Origin: a virus
Length of the DNA: 31,390 nt
Virus record (IMG/VR): IMGVR_UViG_3300043773_000463
Span: 1 to 31,390 of that record
Strand: one strand, 5' to 3'
The position numbers were made by a program, and so were the translations under genes. Below are positions 1 through 6,824 of the stretch, one piece after another; the first letter of the stretch is position 1, and each line of letters begins with the position of its first letter. The notes beneath the pieces were generated by a model, which worked only from the letters and a program-made list of their open reading frames with translations, was not told the origin of the DNA and did no database searches.

Positions 1-11
1 GGTGTGCTCAT
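1..11 (-). CDS. Start of an unknown gene, cut by the window edge
   Basis: An ATG at 11-9 overlaps the TGA stop of the RecT-like gene in the ATGA arrangement used repeatedly in this genome. Only the first three codons (Met-Ser-Thr) are visible before the sequence ends. The product cannot be identified. In other phages the neighbour of a RecT-type annealing protein is often an exonuclease, but nothing visible here supports that. Confidence 0.35.
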
Positions 12-664
12 GCAGCACCTCCAATCGCGTCGCTCAATCCGCCTGCGACTTTCTCGGCGAGCGGCGTCACGTTAATCTCGGGCGCGATGTCGCGCGCTTC
101 CTCGACTGTGCGTAAGCCTTTCAGAATGTCGCCGAACTGATCACGAAGGATAAAGCCGCGAGCGCGGAACTTGAGCATCCGTTTCGGGAAGTCTGACCAA
201 GGGCCAGCCTTGCCCCAGAGCTTCGCACTCTTGGCGTCGGCGGTCGTAAACGTCTCCGAGGCGGCGTCGAATCCTTTGCGCTTCACAGTGATCTTGTAGC
301 CGTGCGAATCTTTGCCGGCCTCGCCGATCTCTTGCTCGGCGTAGCTTTCGAGCTGGCCGCTGGCGCGAACCAGAGCGAGAGCGGCGTCACCGTAGATCGC
401 GGGCCGTCCGTTGATGACCGCCGTGTTTTGCAGCGCGGCCATTGGCGTCAGGCCTAGCTCCATGCCGAGCTGAATCGCAATCATAACGCTCTCCGGTTTC
501 TCCATGCCGCGCGGAGCGAAGCCGCTTGCGACGACTGCCTTGGCGAAGCGGAAAGCCTCGTCGATGCTGGCGAGTTGCACGCCCTGATTGCCGAAGCTGA
601 TTTGAGCTTTCGGAGCGGTGTCTTGAACCGCGACTTGAGTTTCAGTTTTTACGTTCGTGTCCAT
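8..664 (-). CDS. RecT-like single-strand annealing protein
   Basis: The 218-residue product resembles phage RecT-type recombinases. After a polar N-terminal tail (residues 1-30) comes a core with a segment reading IAIQLGMELGLTPMAALQN, then a stretch around INGRPAIYGDAALALV, matching the RecT pattern in which a helix rich in G-L-x-P precedes a strand-turn reading xxGxPxxY/W. Such proteins bind single-stranded DNA and anneal homologous strands during phage recombination and replication. The next gene upstream in the transcript encodes a DUF3820-like protein with an SSB-type tail, which fits a DNA-metabolism module. The ATG at 664 lacks a Shine-Dalgarno motif and follows an A-rich leader. The stop overlaps the start of another gene in an ATGA. 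Assignment to the RecT superfamily is fairly sure; activity is inferred. Confidence 0.75.
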   Translation of the reverse strand: MDTNVKTETQVAVQDTAPKAQISFGNQGVQLASIDEAFRFAKAVVASGFAPRGMEKPESVMIAIQLGMELGLTPMAALQNTAVINGRPAIYGDAALALVRASGQLESYAEQEIGEAGKDSHGYKITVKRKGFDAASETFTTADAKSAKLWGKAGPWSDFPKRMLKFRARGFILRDQFGDILKGLRTVEEARDIAPEINVTPLAEKVAGGLSDAIGGAA

Positions 665-678
665 TGTGTTATCGGTTC

Positions 679-696
679 TGTTTTGTTTTGTGTTTT
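679..696 (-). repeat. A-rich 18-base leader motif, copy 1
   Basis: The minus strand reads AAAACACAAAACAAAACA, 16 bases before the ATG of the RecT-like gene. An identical 18-mer occurs at 10296-10313, just before the ATG of the tail chaperone gene. Both sit in otherwise Shine-Dalgarno-free leaders. A role as an unstructured A-rich ribosome landing site is inferred. Confidence 0.6.
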
Positions 697-697
697 G

Positions 698-727
698 CCG
701 CCCATCGTTAAGTCGGTGGGCGGTTTT
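698..727 (+). terminator. Intrinsic-terminator-like hairpin facing the plus strand
   Basis: Arms at 698-707 and 714-723 pair over 10 positions (CCGCCCATCG with CGGTGGGCGG, one T-G wobble) around a 6-base loop. On the plus strand the stem is followed by TTTTCCTTTT, the order expected of an intrinsic terminator for plus-strand transcripts. On the minus strand it is followed by CAAAACAC, so it should not stop the phage transcript but would form a hairpin in the leader of the RecT-like gene. No plus-strand gene is visible in the window. Confidence 0.5.
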
Positions 728-813
728 CCTTTTGGGAAATTGTTGCTCGCGTATTTTCGCACCGGCACGAGCGCCGTCGGAGGGTTCTGGTTTACGTCGT
801 TACCGGCGACAAA

Positions 814-1215
814 TTAGAACGGCACTTCGTCGCTTCCGGTTGGCGCGCTCGCGGCAACGTAGGTCGCGGCTCCTGCGACTCGGTCGTGCCAGAGCGTGCG
901 GCAAGCGTTCTTGAGTAGCGTGTCCTCGGCGCGCGGAGGAAATGGCGTGCCGTCATTTTTCAACTGAGGCTCACGGTCTGCACCATACCAGAGAAGCTGT
1001 TTCTCGGTGAGCGAGCCAATCGCCACGCCCTTATTCTTGCCGAAGTGAACCGTTACGCTGGCCGCGCCTTCGATCACTTGGTCGGGTGGCGGGAGCGACG
1101 TTGCGCTCGACGTGCTGGTGCTCGGTGCCGTGGCGACCGCGCGTGGTTTGGTTTCGAGAGCGGCACGGATTGCGCGCAGCTCGACGAGAATTTCGTTGTG
1201 TTGTTCGGGTGTCAT
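814..1215 (-). CDS. DUF3820-like protein with SSB-type acidic C-terminus
   Basis: The 133-residue product has three parts. Residues 1-22 form a short acidic helix. Residues 23-48 are a low-complexity Ala/Ser/Thr/Pro linker. Residues 50-115 contain HFGKNKG (57-63) followed by IGSLTEKQLLWYG, matching the FGKYKG...L...YL.W pattern of the DUF3820 domain, which is also found at the C-terminus of some exonucleases. The protein ends in GSDEVPF, closely resembling the D-D-x-I/V-P-F tip by which bacterial SSB recruits partner proteins. The ATG at 1215 overlaps the TGA of the upstream HTH gene, so the two are translationally coupled. With RecT immediately downstream, a role in recombination or replication is likely. 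No OB-fold is evident, so it is not a classical SSB. Confidence 0.6.
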   Translation of the reverse strand: MTPEQHNEILVELRAIRAALETKPRAVATAPSTSTSSATSLPPPDQVIEGAASVTVHFGKNKGVAIGSLTEKQLLWYGADREPQLKNDGTPFPPRAEDTLLKNACRTLWHDRVAGAATYVAASAPTGSDEVPF

Positions 1216-1409
1216 TTGTTTCTGAGTTTCTGCAAGAGTTTGATTTCGGAAGTGTTCACCAGCCGCGCGACATAGCCGAGGTCTTGCGCGATGCGGTAGG
1301 CGTAGCCGGTCGAGATGCCCAGCTCGTAGGCTGCGACCTTCATGGACTCGCCTCGATTGATTGCCGAGATAATACGCGGGCGGTTGCGCGGGTTGCTTGG
1401 GCGGCTCAT
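1212..1409 (-). CDS. Small helix-turn-helix protein
   Basis: This 65-residue basic protein is predicted from the ATG at 1409, which overlaps the TGA of the lysozyme gene in an ATGA. The open frame extends further upstream, but that extension is the shadow of the lysozyme gene and reads as low-quality arginine-rich sequence. Residues about 9-45 carry an HTH pattern: RPRIISAINRGESMKVAAYE, then LGISTGYAYRIAQDLG, resembling the resolvase or RNA-polymerase-sigma type of short HTH (a helix with an Ala-hydrophobic core, a Gly-Ile turn, then a recognition helix). It could be a small DNA-binding regulator or a packaging-type HTH protein. Its target is unknown. Confidence 0.6.
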   Translation of the reverse strand: MSRPSNPRNRPRIISAINRGESMKVAAYELGISTGYAYRIAQDLGYVARLVNTSEIKLLQKLRNK

Positions 1410-1789
1410 TTTTTCATTAAGGCTTTGACGCGCACGCCGTAACCCTTGGTTGCTGGTTTCGTCGCACCTTTCAAGCCCCCGTTGTGCACGCGGGCCAGCA
1501 CTTCGACGTCGCCCGCAGCCCAAGCCTTCGGCGCGTAGCGTTTAAGGTAAGCGGTCACGACGCGCTTCGAGTAATCGAGATCGGCGCACCGCGAGTAGTC
1601 ACCGGCAACGCGACTGTCGGCGTGGTAACCGCGGTGGATTTGAAGCGGGCCGAGTGCCTTGCCGTTGTCGCCGATTGTCGGGCCGAGCTTGCCGCTTGTC
1701 TCGACGATGTGCAGAGCGCGGAAGAAAGAAGCATCGGGCGCGGCTTGGGCGGTGAGAGTGAGCGCGAGGAGGAGGAGAGTGGATTTCAT
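1406..1789 (-). CDS. Exported lysozyme-like muramidase (endolysin candidate)
   Basis: The 127-residue product begins with a Sec-type signal sequence (MKST, a run of Leu/Ala, then AQAA at about residue 17). The mature part has the lysozyme-like layout: a candidate catalytic Glu30 in HIVETSG, the substrate-groove motif GPLQI (47-51), a middle DYSKRVVTAYL helix, and ARVHNGG (99-105), which matches the A-x-x-Y/H-N-G signature of transglycosylase or lysozyme folds. It probably cleaves the glycan backbone of peptidoglycan during lysis. Being exported by its own signal, it may not need a holin for release, unlike classical lambda R. The start overlaps the stop of the hidden 54-residue gene in an ATGA. 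The holin-like genes lie about 15 kb away. Confidence 0.75.
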   Translation of the reverse strand: MKSTLLLLALTLTAQAAPDASFFRALHIVETSGKLGPTIGDNGKALGPLQIHRGYHADSRVAGDYSRCADLDYSKRVVTAYLKRYAPKAWAAGDVEVLARVHNGGLKGATKPATKGYGVRVKALMKK

Positions 1790-1950
1790 TTTGCGAGTTT
1801 AGCTGCGTTGCGTTTCGCTTGGGCGATTTGTTTTGCGGTGCAGTCTGCGGCGATTGATTCGGCGAGAGCAACGGCCTTGTCGGCGCGAGCTTGGTCGGGC
1901 GCAAGCAGCGCGAGGACTAGAGCGTGGGTGAGTGCGGTGGTGGAGTTCAT
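1786..1950 (-). CDS. Small secreted protein in the lysis region (54 residues)
   Basis: Reading the minus strand from the ATG at 1950 gives a 54-residue frame whose TGA overlaps the ATG of the lysozyme gene as ATGA. Residues 1-23 look like a signal peptide: a short polar start, a hydrophobic ALVLALLA core and an ARA cleavage-like end. The rest is an Ala/Lys-rich helix with one Cys (position 37). The T-run of an intrinsic terminator ends two bases before the ATG, so expression depends on read-through or an unseen promoter. By position it could be a lysis accessory factor, such as a small spanin-like or antiholin-like peptide, but there is no lipobox and no family was recognised. Coding status rests on the overlap, the signal sequence and a gene-free gap otherwise. 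Confidence 0.55.
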   Translation of the reverse strand: MNSTTALTHALVLALLAPDQARADKAVALAESIAADCTAKQIAQAKRNAAKLAK

Positions 1951-1951
1951 T

Positions 1952-1981
1952 AAAAAAAATGCGCCTTAGTGACTTCGGCGC
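1952..1981 (-). terminator. Intrinsic terminator after the 71-residue conserved gene
   Basis: On the minus strand, GCGCC (1981-1977) pairs with GGCGC (1965-1961), with an inner AGT/ACT pairing. The stem is followed after one A by eight T residues (1959-1952). It lies a few bases past the stop of the gene at 1988-2203, and directly before the ATG of the small secreted gene. It is a convincing rho-independent terminator separating the regulator/conserved-protein segment from the lysis and recombination genes. Confidence 0.8.
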
Positions 1982-1987
1982 GTTTGA

Positions 1988-2203
1988 TTAGATAGCACGG
2001 AAAATCGGAGCCATCGAATACTTGCCCAAGCCGTAAATGTATTCGCCTAAGCTGTCGGAATAAACCTTCATGCGGCTGACGTTGCCTTGAGCTTTAACGG
2101 TTACGAATGAACCTTTGCGCTCTAAGACTTGAACCGAAAAGATGCAGTCGTAATCCGTAATGCTGCGGGCTTTGAGAACTTGTTCTGATTTGATCGTTTT
2201 CAT
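1988..2203 (-). CDS. Conserved small phage protein of unknown function
   Basis: The 71-residue protein starts MKTIKSEQVLKAR and ends with a motif reading GEYIYGLGKYSMAPIFRAI. The ATG at 2203 was preferred over one at 2251 because the upstream codons look non-coding and the ATG at 2203 has the AAAAC-ATG context common in this genome. The sequence alternates short beta-strand-like segments (CIFSVQVLERKG, FVTVKAQGNV), suggesting a small beta-rich fold, possibly nucleic-acid binding. The general type is familiar from phages and plasmids, but I know of no assigned function. A terminator follows immediately and a palindrome precedes it, so it may be an independently regulated small transcript. Confidence 0.65.
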   Translation of the reverse strand: MKTIKSEQVLKARSITDYDCIFSVQVLERKGSFVTVKAQGNVSRMKVYSDSLGEYIYGLGKYSMAPIFRAI

Positions 2204-2312
2204 GTTTTGGTTTTTTCTCTCAGGGTTAATTCCCTTCGATGTGAATACCAAATCACAACTCCGTCCTGATTAGAAGACTTTTCTTCTTATCTTTCTCAAC
2301 GCTGCCCGTTGC

Positions 2313-2327
2313 CTTTGATAATCAAAG
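2313..2327. promoter_or_regulatory. Perfect 15-base palindrome, candidate operator
   Basis: CTTTGAT and ATCAAAG form perfect 7-base arms around a single central A. The palindrome lies two bases past the stop of the small HTH gene (2330-2608), in the 126-base gap before the 71-residue gene. It lacks a following T-run on either strand, so it is not a terminator. A binding site for the adjacent HTH protein is a reasonable guess. Confidence 0.4.
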
Positions 2328-2329
2328 AC

Positions 2330-2608
2330 TTATGACTTTTCTTTCTTAACCATAACTGGCCGATGCCACGTCTGAATCCTGATTCCTGCGGGAGAAATTG
2401 CGGTGCCGGTGAACTTTTCCAGATGCCCCGAAGCGAGTCCGCGTCGAAGGTATTTGTGCGCGGTGCCGATGGCTATCTCTAGCGACTCGGCAAACTCCTC
2501 CGTCGTCATCCAGCCTTCGCCTTTTGGCTCGCGCGTTTTCGCGGTGAGCACTTCGCGCAGTTCGTGCGCCCAGTTAAGCGGCGAAGGTTTTGATTTCTGT
2601 CGCGGCAT
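2330..2608 (-). CDS. Winged-HTH-like small DNA-binding protein
   Basis: The 92-residue product contains, at about residues 33-62, MTTEEFAESLEIAIGTAHKY followed by LRRGLASG. This is a helix-turn-helix resembling MarR or ArsR-type winged helices: a first helix with E-E-F-A, a turn, then a recognition helix with AHKYLRR. It is followed by beta-strand-like ISPAGIRIQTWHR, a possible wing. It starts inside the 3' end of the metallophosphoesterase gene (35-base overlap). A GGAGGA motif lies 7 bases before its ATG, one of the few Shine-Dalgarno-like signals in the window, though those bases also encode the overlapping protein. A regulator acting on the palindrome just beyond its stop is plausible but unproven. 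Confidence 0.6.
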   Translation of the reverse strand: MPRQKSKPSPLNWAHELREVLTAKTREPKGEGWMTTEEFAESLEIAIGTAHKYLRRGLASGHLEKFTGTAISPAGIRIQTWHRPVMVKKEKS

Positions 2609-3323
2609 AAAATTGTCCTCCGATGTTTCGTGTCTGGAAAAGCTGATAGGTGCCGTCTGGAAATAAAAGACCGTACGCCCAGCCCTGCGCCCAACGTAGC
2701 TTTCCGGTTTTCTTGTTCACATAATCCATGTCGCGTTTGCAGAGGCAACCAATGCTGCGCGCCTCGGCGGGTTCGCGCGATGCCACGGACGCCGTCTCGA
2801 TGGTGTGAACGTGGCCGAAAATTGCGTTGCCGTAAATTGCCGCGTGCGTTCGACACGCGCCGACGCCCGCATGGAATCCGTGCAGCACCGAGAGCTTGCC
2901 GAGATCGAGCACGCCGAGATCGGAATCGTAAGGCAGCATCTTCGCGCGGCACTTCTTCACCGTCGCCTCTAGCTGTTTGATGCCGTCGTTGGCGTAGTCG
3001 CGAATCACGCCAGTCGCGTTGCCAGCAAAGTCATAAATTCGCTCGTCGTGATTGCCGCGCAGAAAATGATTGCTCGTGCCGCCGTCGAAGAAGCGATGCA
3101 GGAAATCGTTGCCCGCCTCCCAGTCGTCGGCCAGCGATGCGGCTTTCTCCTCGTCGCTCGCGCCCTTGCGTAGATTGCGGAAGTCGTAGTTGTCGCCAGC
3201 GTGGACGCGTATCTCAGGCTTCCACTCTTTCATGAACGACCAGAGTGCGCCGACGCTCGCCTCATCAGCCATGTCGCCATGATTGTCGCTGACGACGATG
3301 AAGCGTTGTGCGCCTTTAGACAT
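2574..3323 (-). CDS. Calcineurin-like metallophosphoesterase
   Basis: The 249-residue product shows the ordered metal-binding motifs of calcineurin-like phosphoesterases: S-D-N-H-G-D (12-17, replacing the usual D-x-H), G-D-N-Y-D (43-47), G-N-H-D-E (90-94), L-H-G-F-H (147-151) and G-H-V-H (170-173). The family binds two metal ions and hydrolyses phosphomono- or phosphodiesters; phage members act on nucleic acids, cyclic nucleotides or phosphoproteins. The substrate here cannot be told. The motif order and the full-length core suggest a catalytically competent enzyme. It sits between the tail genes and the small regulator genes, overlapping the tail-end gene by 8 bases, so it is probably expressed with the late transcript. 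Confidence 0.85.
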   Translation of the reverse strand: MSKGAQRFIVVSDNHGDMADEASVGALWSFMKEWKPEIRVHAGDNYDFRNLRKGASDEEKAASLADDWEAGNDFLHRFFDGGTSNHFLRGNHDERIYDFAGNATGVIRDYANDGIKQLEATVKKCRAKMLPYDSDLGVLDLGKLSVLHGFHAGVGACRTHAAIYGNAIFGHVHTIETASVASREPAEARSIGCLCKRDMDYVNKKTGKLRWAQGWAYGLLFPDGTYQLFQTRNIGGQFYAATEIKTFAA

Positions 3324-3648
3324 CGAGTGCGTCGCTTAGGTCGATCGAGGTAAGCCCACCGCCAGCAAGCAACGTCTCGGCCTTGGCTGCAACGTAGAGT
3401 TGAGCGAGGACTTGGTGGTCAGCGAGTGCGGCCGCTCCGAGATACTGCGTGAACTTCGCGCCGCTGAGTCGCAGCTTGGCGATGACTGGCACGAGGTAAT
3501 CGGCACCGGCCTGCGCGTGTGCTGCGTCGAGATAGAGCGCGAAGATCGCCGACGCTTCCAGCGTTGAACGGTCGTAGCGATACGACGTGAGGCGAATATA
3601 ATTGCCAGAGATACCGGACGGCAGAGCGATTGTTTTTTGGAGAGCCAT
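3316..3648 (-). CDS. Small tail-associated protein of unknown function
   Basis: This 110-residue protein directly follows the J-like tail-tip gene and overlaps the metallophosphoesterase gene by 8 bases. It begins with a beta-like stretch (TIALPSGISGNYIRLTSYRY) and continues into Ala-rich helical segments ending LSDALDV. Small proteins at this position in lambda-like phages are often tail-tip accessories, fibre attachment proteins or virion components. No family was recognised, so the role is by context only. Confidence 0.6.
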   Translation of the reverse strand: MALQKTIALPSGISGNYIRLTSYRYDRSTLEASAIFALYLDAAHAQAGADYLVPVIAKLRLSGAKFTQYLGAAALADHQVLAQLYVAAKAETLLAGGGLTSIDLSDALDV

Positions 3649-3650
3649 GA

Positions 3651-6600
3651 TTAATTGTATTCGGTGAAGTCGAGATTGAACCGGTAATTGCCTGCACCAA
3701 TGTTGCTACCGTCCAAGGTCGAGGCGCGAACGTAAGCAGTCGAGGAACTATTTGAGCCGTTGTCGAAATCGTAAGCCGTGAGCAGGTCAGCATTGACGCA
3801 ACCGCCGACGCCCACGTCTGGCTTGGTCGAGAATCCACGGTTTGAAATGTCCACCGAGAACGTCTCTGTTGGCGAACCACCTGAGAGCGCGACGACGTGC
3901 GATGCTTGAAACACGGCGGCGACTTGGCGCACGCTCGATGCAGCGGTCGCACCAGTCTTGATTCCGCTCACGGTCACGTCGTCTCGATCTTGTGATGAGA
4001 TGTCGCCCGCTCCATACGCTGCATTGTCGGCGCAGAATCCAAGATAAACCCAAGACGACGCGACGCCGCTGCGATTAACCGCGCGCAAGAAAGTGAATCC
4101 GCTCGTCGGAAACGTGTTGTAGAAACACATCGTCGTTGCCTTGGTTAAAACCAAACCATTGACGCCGGATTCTCCAAACCAGTTGTAGTCTGTCGCGCTG
4201 CTGCTGTTTGTCGCGGTCGCTTTGATTTCGTAGTGATCAAAATCAGTCTCGGTGTTTGCGTTCCAATAAGCGCGTGAGCCAAAGTAATACTGACGGGTAC
4301 TCTCGATCAGCTTTGGCGTAACGCCGACGTTCGTCAGACCTGAACCGCTCGGAGTAGCAGGAGCCGTCGAGTTGTTCGGCGCGGTCTGCGTACCACCGCT
4401 TACGATGTTGCTTGCGATGCCGAACGCGCTGAACGCTTGAACGGCAATTTCGTAAGTCACGTTCGGCGTTAGATCGTCGATTGAGGACGTGCTGCCGCCG
4501 GTGCTGCGCTGGTCTGCGACAATCCATCCCGCCGTTCCGCTCTTGCGGTAAAGCACGTTCATGATGACGCAGCGCGTTGTGAACGCTGGCACATTGACTA
4601 CGATACGGGCGAGCGTGGTTCCGTCGCCGCTCAAGTAAGTTCCGGTCGTGTTTACCGTTGGCGCGCTTGGGTCGGCTGGCGGCGTGCTGTCAGTTTGCCC
4701 AGCGGTCACGGCCACCGCGGTCGCGCTCGCGCCGGTGCTCTTTGCGCTTTGATTCTCGCTGCGGTCGTAGGCTGAAATCCAATAGTAATACGTCGTGCCG
4801 AGCGTGAGATTGACGTCCACGAATCGGCTCGCGCGCGTCTCGGCAATCTTCGTCGCGCCGCCGGAATCGTTGCTCGTGTTACGCCAAACTCCGTACTCGC
4901 CGAAGTCAGGCTCGGTGTTGTCGTCCCAGTCGAGTGATATGATTTGCCCAGTTCCGGCGATGGCCGTCAGTCCGGTTGGAGTCGCTGGCGGCGTCGTGTC
5001 AGGCGCGACCGTGACCGAGCTAGTGACGTAGCTCGTGCTGATCTTGAAATACGATTCGCCGAAGATTCGCACGTCGTAGTTGGTGCCGATCTTCACGTCG
5101 GAGCTGATGTAATCTTCGGTCTGCGCGCCTTCGACTCGGCTCCACGTTAGGTAGGTCGTGCTCGTGCTCGGCTTGTATTCGATGACGACGGCGCCACCGC
5201 TTTGGATGAACTCCTCGGCTGGCGGCGTCCACTTTACTTTGATGCGCGGAACCGCGGTGCCGTCGGCTTGGATGAATTGCGTGGTGCCGTCTGCGGTCAG
5301 CGCGAGAGCGGAAGGCGCGGACAACGTGAACGGATTCGGCAACGTGGTGTTGGGTGCGTCTGGAACGTAAATTTGATCGTCTGAAACACTCCACGAATAA
5401 ACCGACGACGCGGTCTCGCGCAGCGTCATGTCGATGTATATCTGCGGAGGATTTCCGTCAGTCGCAAAGTGCCACTCCATCACCTCGAAAACTTTCGACG
5501 ACCAACCGAGCTTTGCGTTGGTGATCATGACCGTGTCGCCCGCGCGAACTTGCATCGCTTCAAGACGAAAGCGGGCGGTGAATGTGATTTCTTCGCGCGC
5601 GCGGCGCAGCTCGATGACGGCCAAGCGTTGAGCGCAGGATGACGAGGTCGTGAACGGCAGCACAACGTCGCGGTAATAGCGCGTGTTGTTGTCGTTCGTG
5701 ACGTAGGTCGCCGACGAGATCGTCGGAAAGTCCGACACTTGCCAGCCGTTGCCTTCGCTGACGTAAACGCCTTTCACCGAGTTTACGCGGTCGCGCGCGC
5801 TCGTGCGCGTCTGGATGTTTAGCGGGCCGACGAAGTGCTTTTCGGTAAACGTCACCGTTGGGATGCGATAGCCGCCAGCGTAAGGAACGACCTTGCCTCC
5901 GGAGTATGCGATGAGTCCGCCCATCGCTGAGAGCAGCTTGCCGATGTTCTCGTCGGGCGACGCACTCGTGGCGATGACGCCGTTCGCCTCGTAGCGGTTT
6001 TCGTAGGTCGTCGGAGAGAGCGGAAGAATCTGCACTTGCTCGTCGCAGATGTTCGCGGCTGCGGTGATCGCGGTGTCGTCCACTTCGGCAGAGGTTAATC
6101 CCATGCCGAGCGCCGAGTCGGTGAGATAGTCGCGTAAGCACAGCGCGGCGTTTGCCGAGTAAACCGTCGTCGTCGTGCGTGGGTCGTAAACCTTTTTGCC
6201 TTTGATGACCGCCGAGATGTTCGGAATACCAGACGGAAATTTCTCTGTGTCCCAAGTGAGGCGGACATAAACGTAAGCGATGCCAGAAAGCTTGTGATCG
6301 CTCGTCCACTTGCCGTCCGTCAGGCTGGCCGTGTCATTGATTAGATCGGTATCCGCCGTCTGACCGCTCACGCCGAGATGCTTGTTTACGCGTGCGACGC
6401 CGTTGTAAAATCCGGTCGGCGTGTTGCTGACGAGCGGCACGAGTTCGTCGTTGAAATACACCTCCTCGATTTCCTCGATCTCGTGGCCGGCCAACGTAAC
6501 AACAATGTGAAGCCATTCATTTTTGCTTCCGGTCGTGGACAAATAAACGATGGTTCCAGAAACGCGACAACGACCATAAACCATGTTGCGCGCCGAAATC

Positions 6601-6818
6601 GGAGAGCGCACCATCTGAGAGCGATTAGTTAATGATGAGTCAGAAAAACTCGGAGGCTTTGGAGCCAGTAGTTTTGATGCGGCCATCGAAGCTGCGGTGA
6701 CCGCAACGAAAGTTACAACGCCAGTAACGAACGCTAAAGTCGTTGCGCTGACAACAACTGTGGTGCCAGTGGCAGTAGCGTAAGCAGTGAAAAGCCAAAT
6801 TGCGATTGATTCAGCCAT
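3651..6818 (-). CDS. J-like tail tip / central tail fibre protein with FN3 domains
   Basis: The 1055-residue product matches the organisation of lambda gpJ-type host-specificity proteins. It has an N-terminal hydrophobic Ala/Val/Thr-rich segment (about 1-55), then a hub-like region including RNMVYGRCRVSGTIVYLS and a GHEIEEIEEVYFNDELVPL segment typical of the phage tail protein 3 family. A long tail-tip body follows. From about residue 500 there are fibronectin type III-like repeats: Pro-rich starts such as DTTPPATPTGLTA, with D-W-D-D and YYYWISAYD strands. The C-terminus is beta-rich. It should form the trimeric tail tip that contacts the host receptor. It follows the usual tail-tip run of three smaller genes. 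At 1055 residues it is close to the size of lambda J. Confidence 0.85.
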   Translation of the reverse strand: MAESIAIWLFTAYATATGTTVVVSATTLAFVTGVVTFVAVTAASMAASKLLAPKPPSFSDSSLTNRSQMVRSPISARNMVYGRCRVSGTIVYLSTTGSKNEWLHIVVTLAGHEIEEIEEVYFNDELVPLVSNTPTGFYNGVARVNKHLGVSGQTADTDLINDTASLTDGKWTSDHKLSGIAYVYVRLTWDTEKFPSGIPNISAVIKGKKVYDPRTTTTVYSANAALCLRDYLTDSALGMGLTSAEVDDTAITAAANICDEQVQILPLSPTTYENRYEANGVIATSASPDENIGKLLSAMGGLIAYSGGKVVPYAGGYRIPTVTFTEKHFVGPLNIQTRTSARDRVNSVKGVYVSEGNGWQVSDFPTISSATYVTNDNNTRYYRDVVLPFTTSSSCAQRLAVIELRRAREEITFTARFRLEAMQVRAGDTVMITNAKLGWSSKVFEVMEWHFATDGNPPQIYIDMTLRETASSVYSWSVSDDQIYVPDAPNTTLPNPFTLSAPSALALTADGTTQFIQADGTAVPRIKVKWTPPAEEFIQSGGAVVIEYKPSTSTTYLTWSRVEGAQTEDYISSDVKIGTNYDVRIFGESYFKISTSYVTSSVTVAPDTTPPATPTGLTAIAGTGQIISLDWDDNTEPDFGEYGVWRNTSNDSGGATKIAETRASRFVDVNLTLGTTYYYWISAYDRSENQSAKSTGASATAVAVTAGQTDSTPPADPSAPTVNTTGTYLSGDGTTLARIVVNVPAFTTRCVIMNVLYRKSGTAGWIVADQRSTGGSTSSIDDLTPNVTYEIAVQAFSAFGIASNIVSGGTQTAPNNSTAPATPSGSGLTNVGVTPKLIESTRQYYFGSRAYWNANTETDFDHYEIKATATNSSSATDYNWFGESGVNGLVLTKATTMCFYNTFPTSGFTFLRAVNRSGVASSWVYLGFCADNAAYGAGDISSQDRDDVTVSGIKTGATAASSVRQVAAVFQASHVVALSGGSPTETFSVDISNRGFSTKPDVGVGGCVNADLLTAYDFDNGSNSSSTAYVRASTLDGSNIGAGNYRFNLDFTEYN

Positions 6819-6824
6819 TGTAGT

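Noticed and set aside
645-764. A minus-strand frame between the DUF3820-like gene and RecT, open from a GTG and encoding about 39 residues
   Set aside because: It has only a GTG start, contains the strong hairpin, and runs into the RecT start region. The composition looks like a leader, not a protein.
575-914. Plus-strand frames of 80-85 residues at the left end
   Set aside because: They lie over the RecT and DUF3820-like genes and read as Arg/Cys-rich nonsense; no leader or family resemblance.
1484-1969. Plus-strand frame of 161 residues opposite the lysozyme gene
   Set aside because: It is the antisense shadow of a well-supported gene, Arg/Ala/Ser-rich with no domain pattern.
2272-2287. 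AGAAG...CTTCT inverted repeat as a terminator for the HTH gene
   Set aside because: Only five AT-rich base pairs and no T-run on the minus strand.
5560-6309. Minus-strand frame of 249 residues inside the J-like gene
   Set aside because: Arg/His-rich shadow in another frame of a strong coding sequence.
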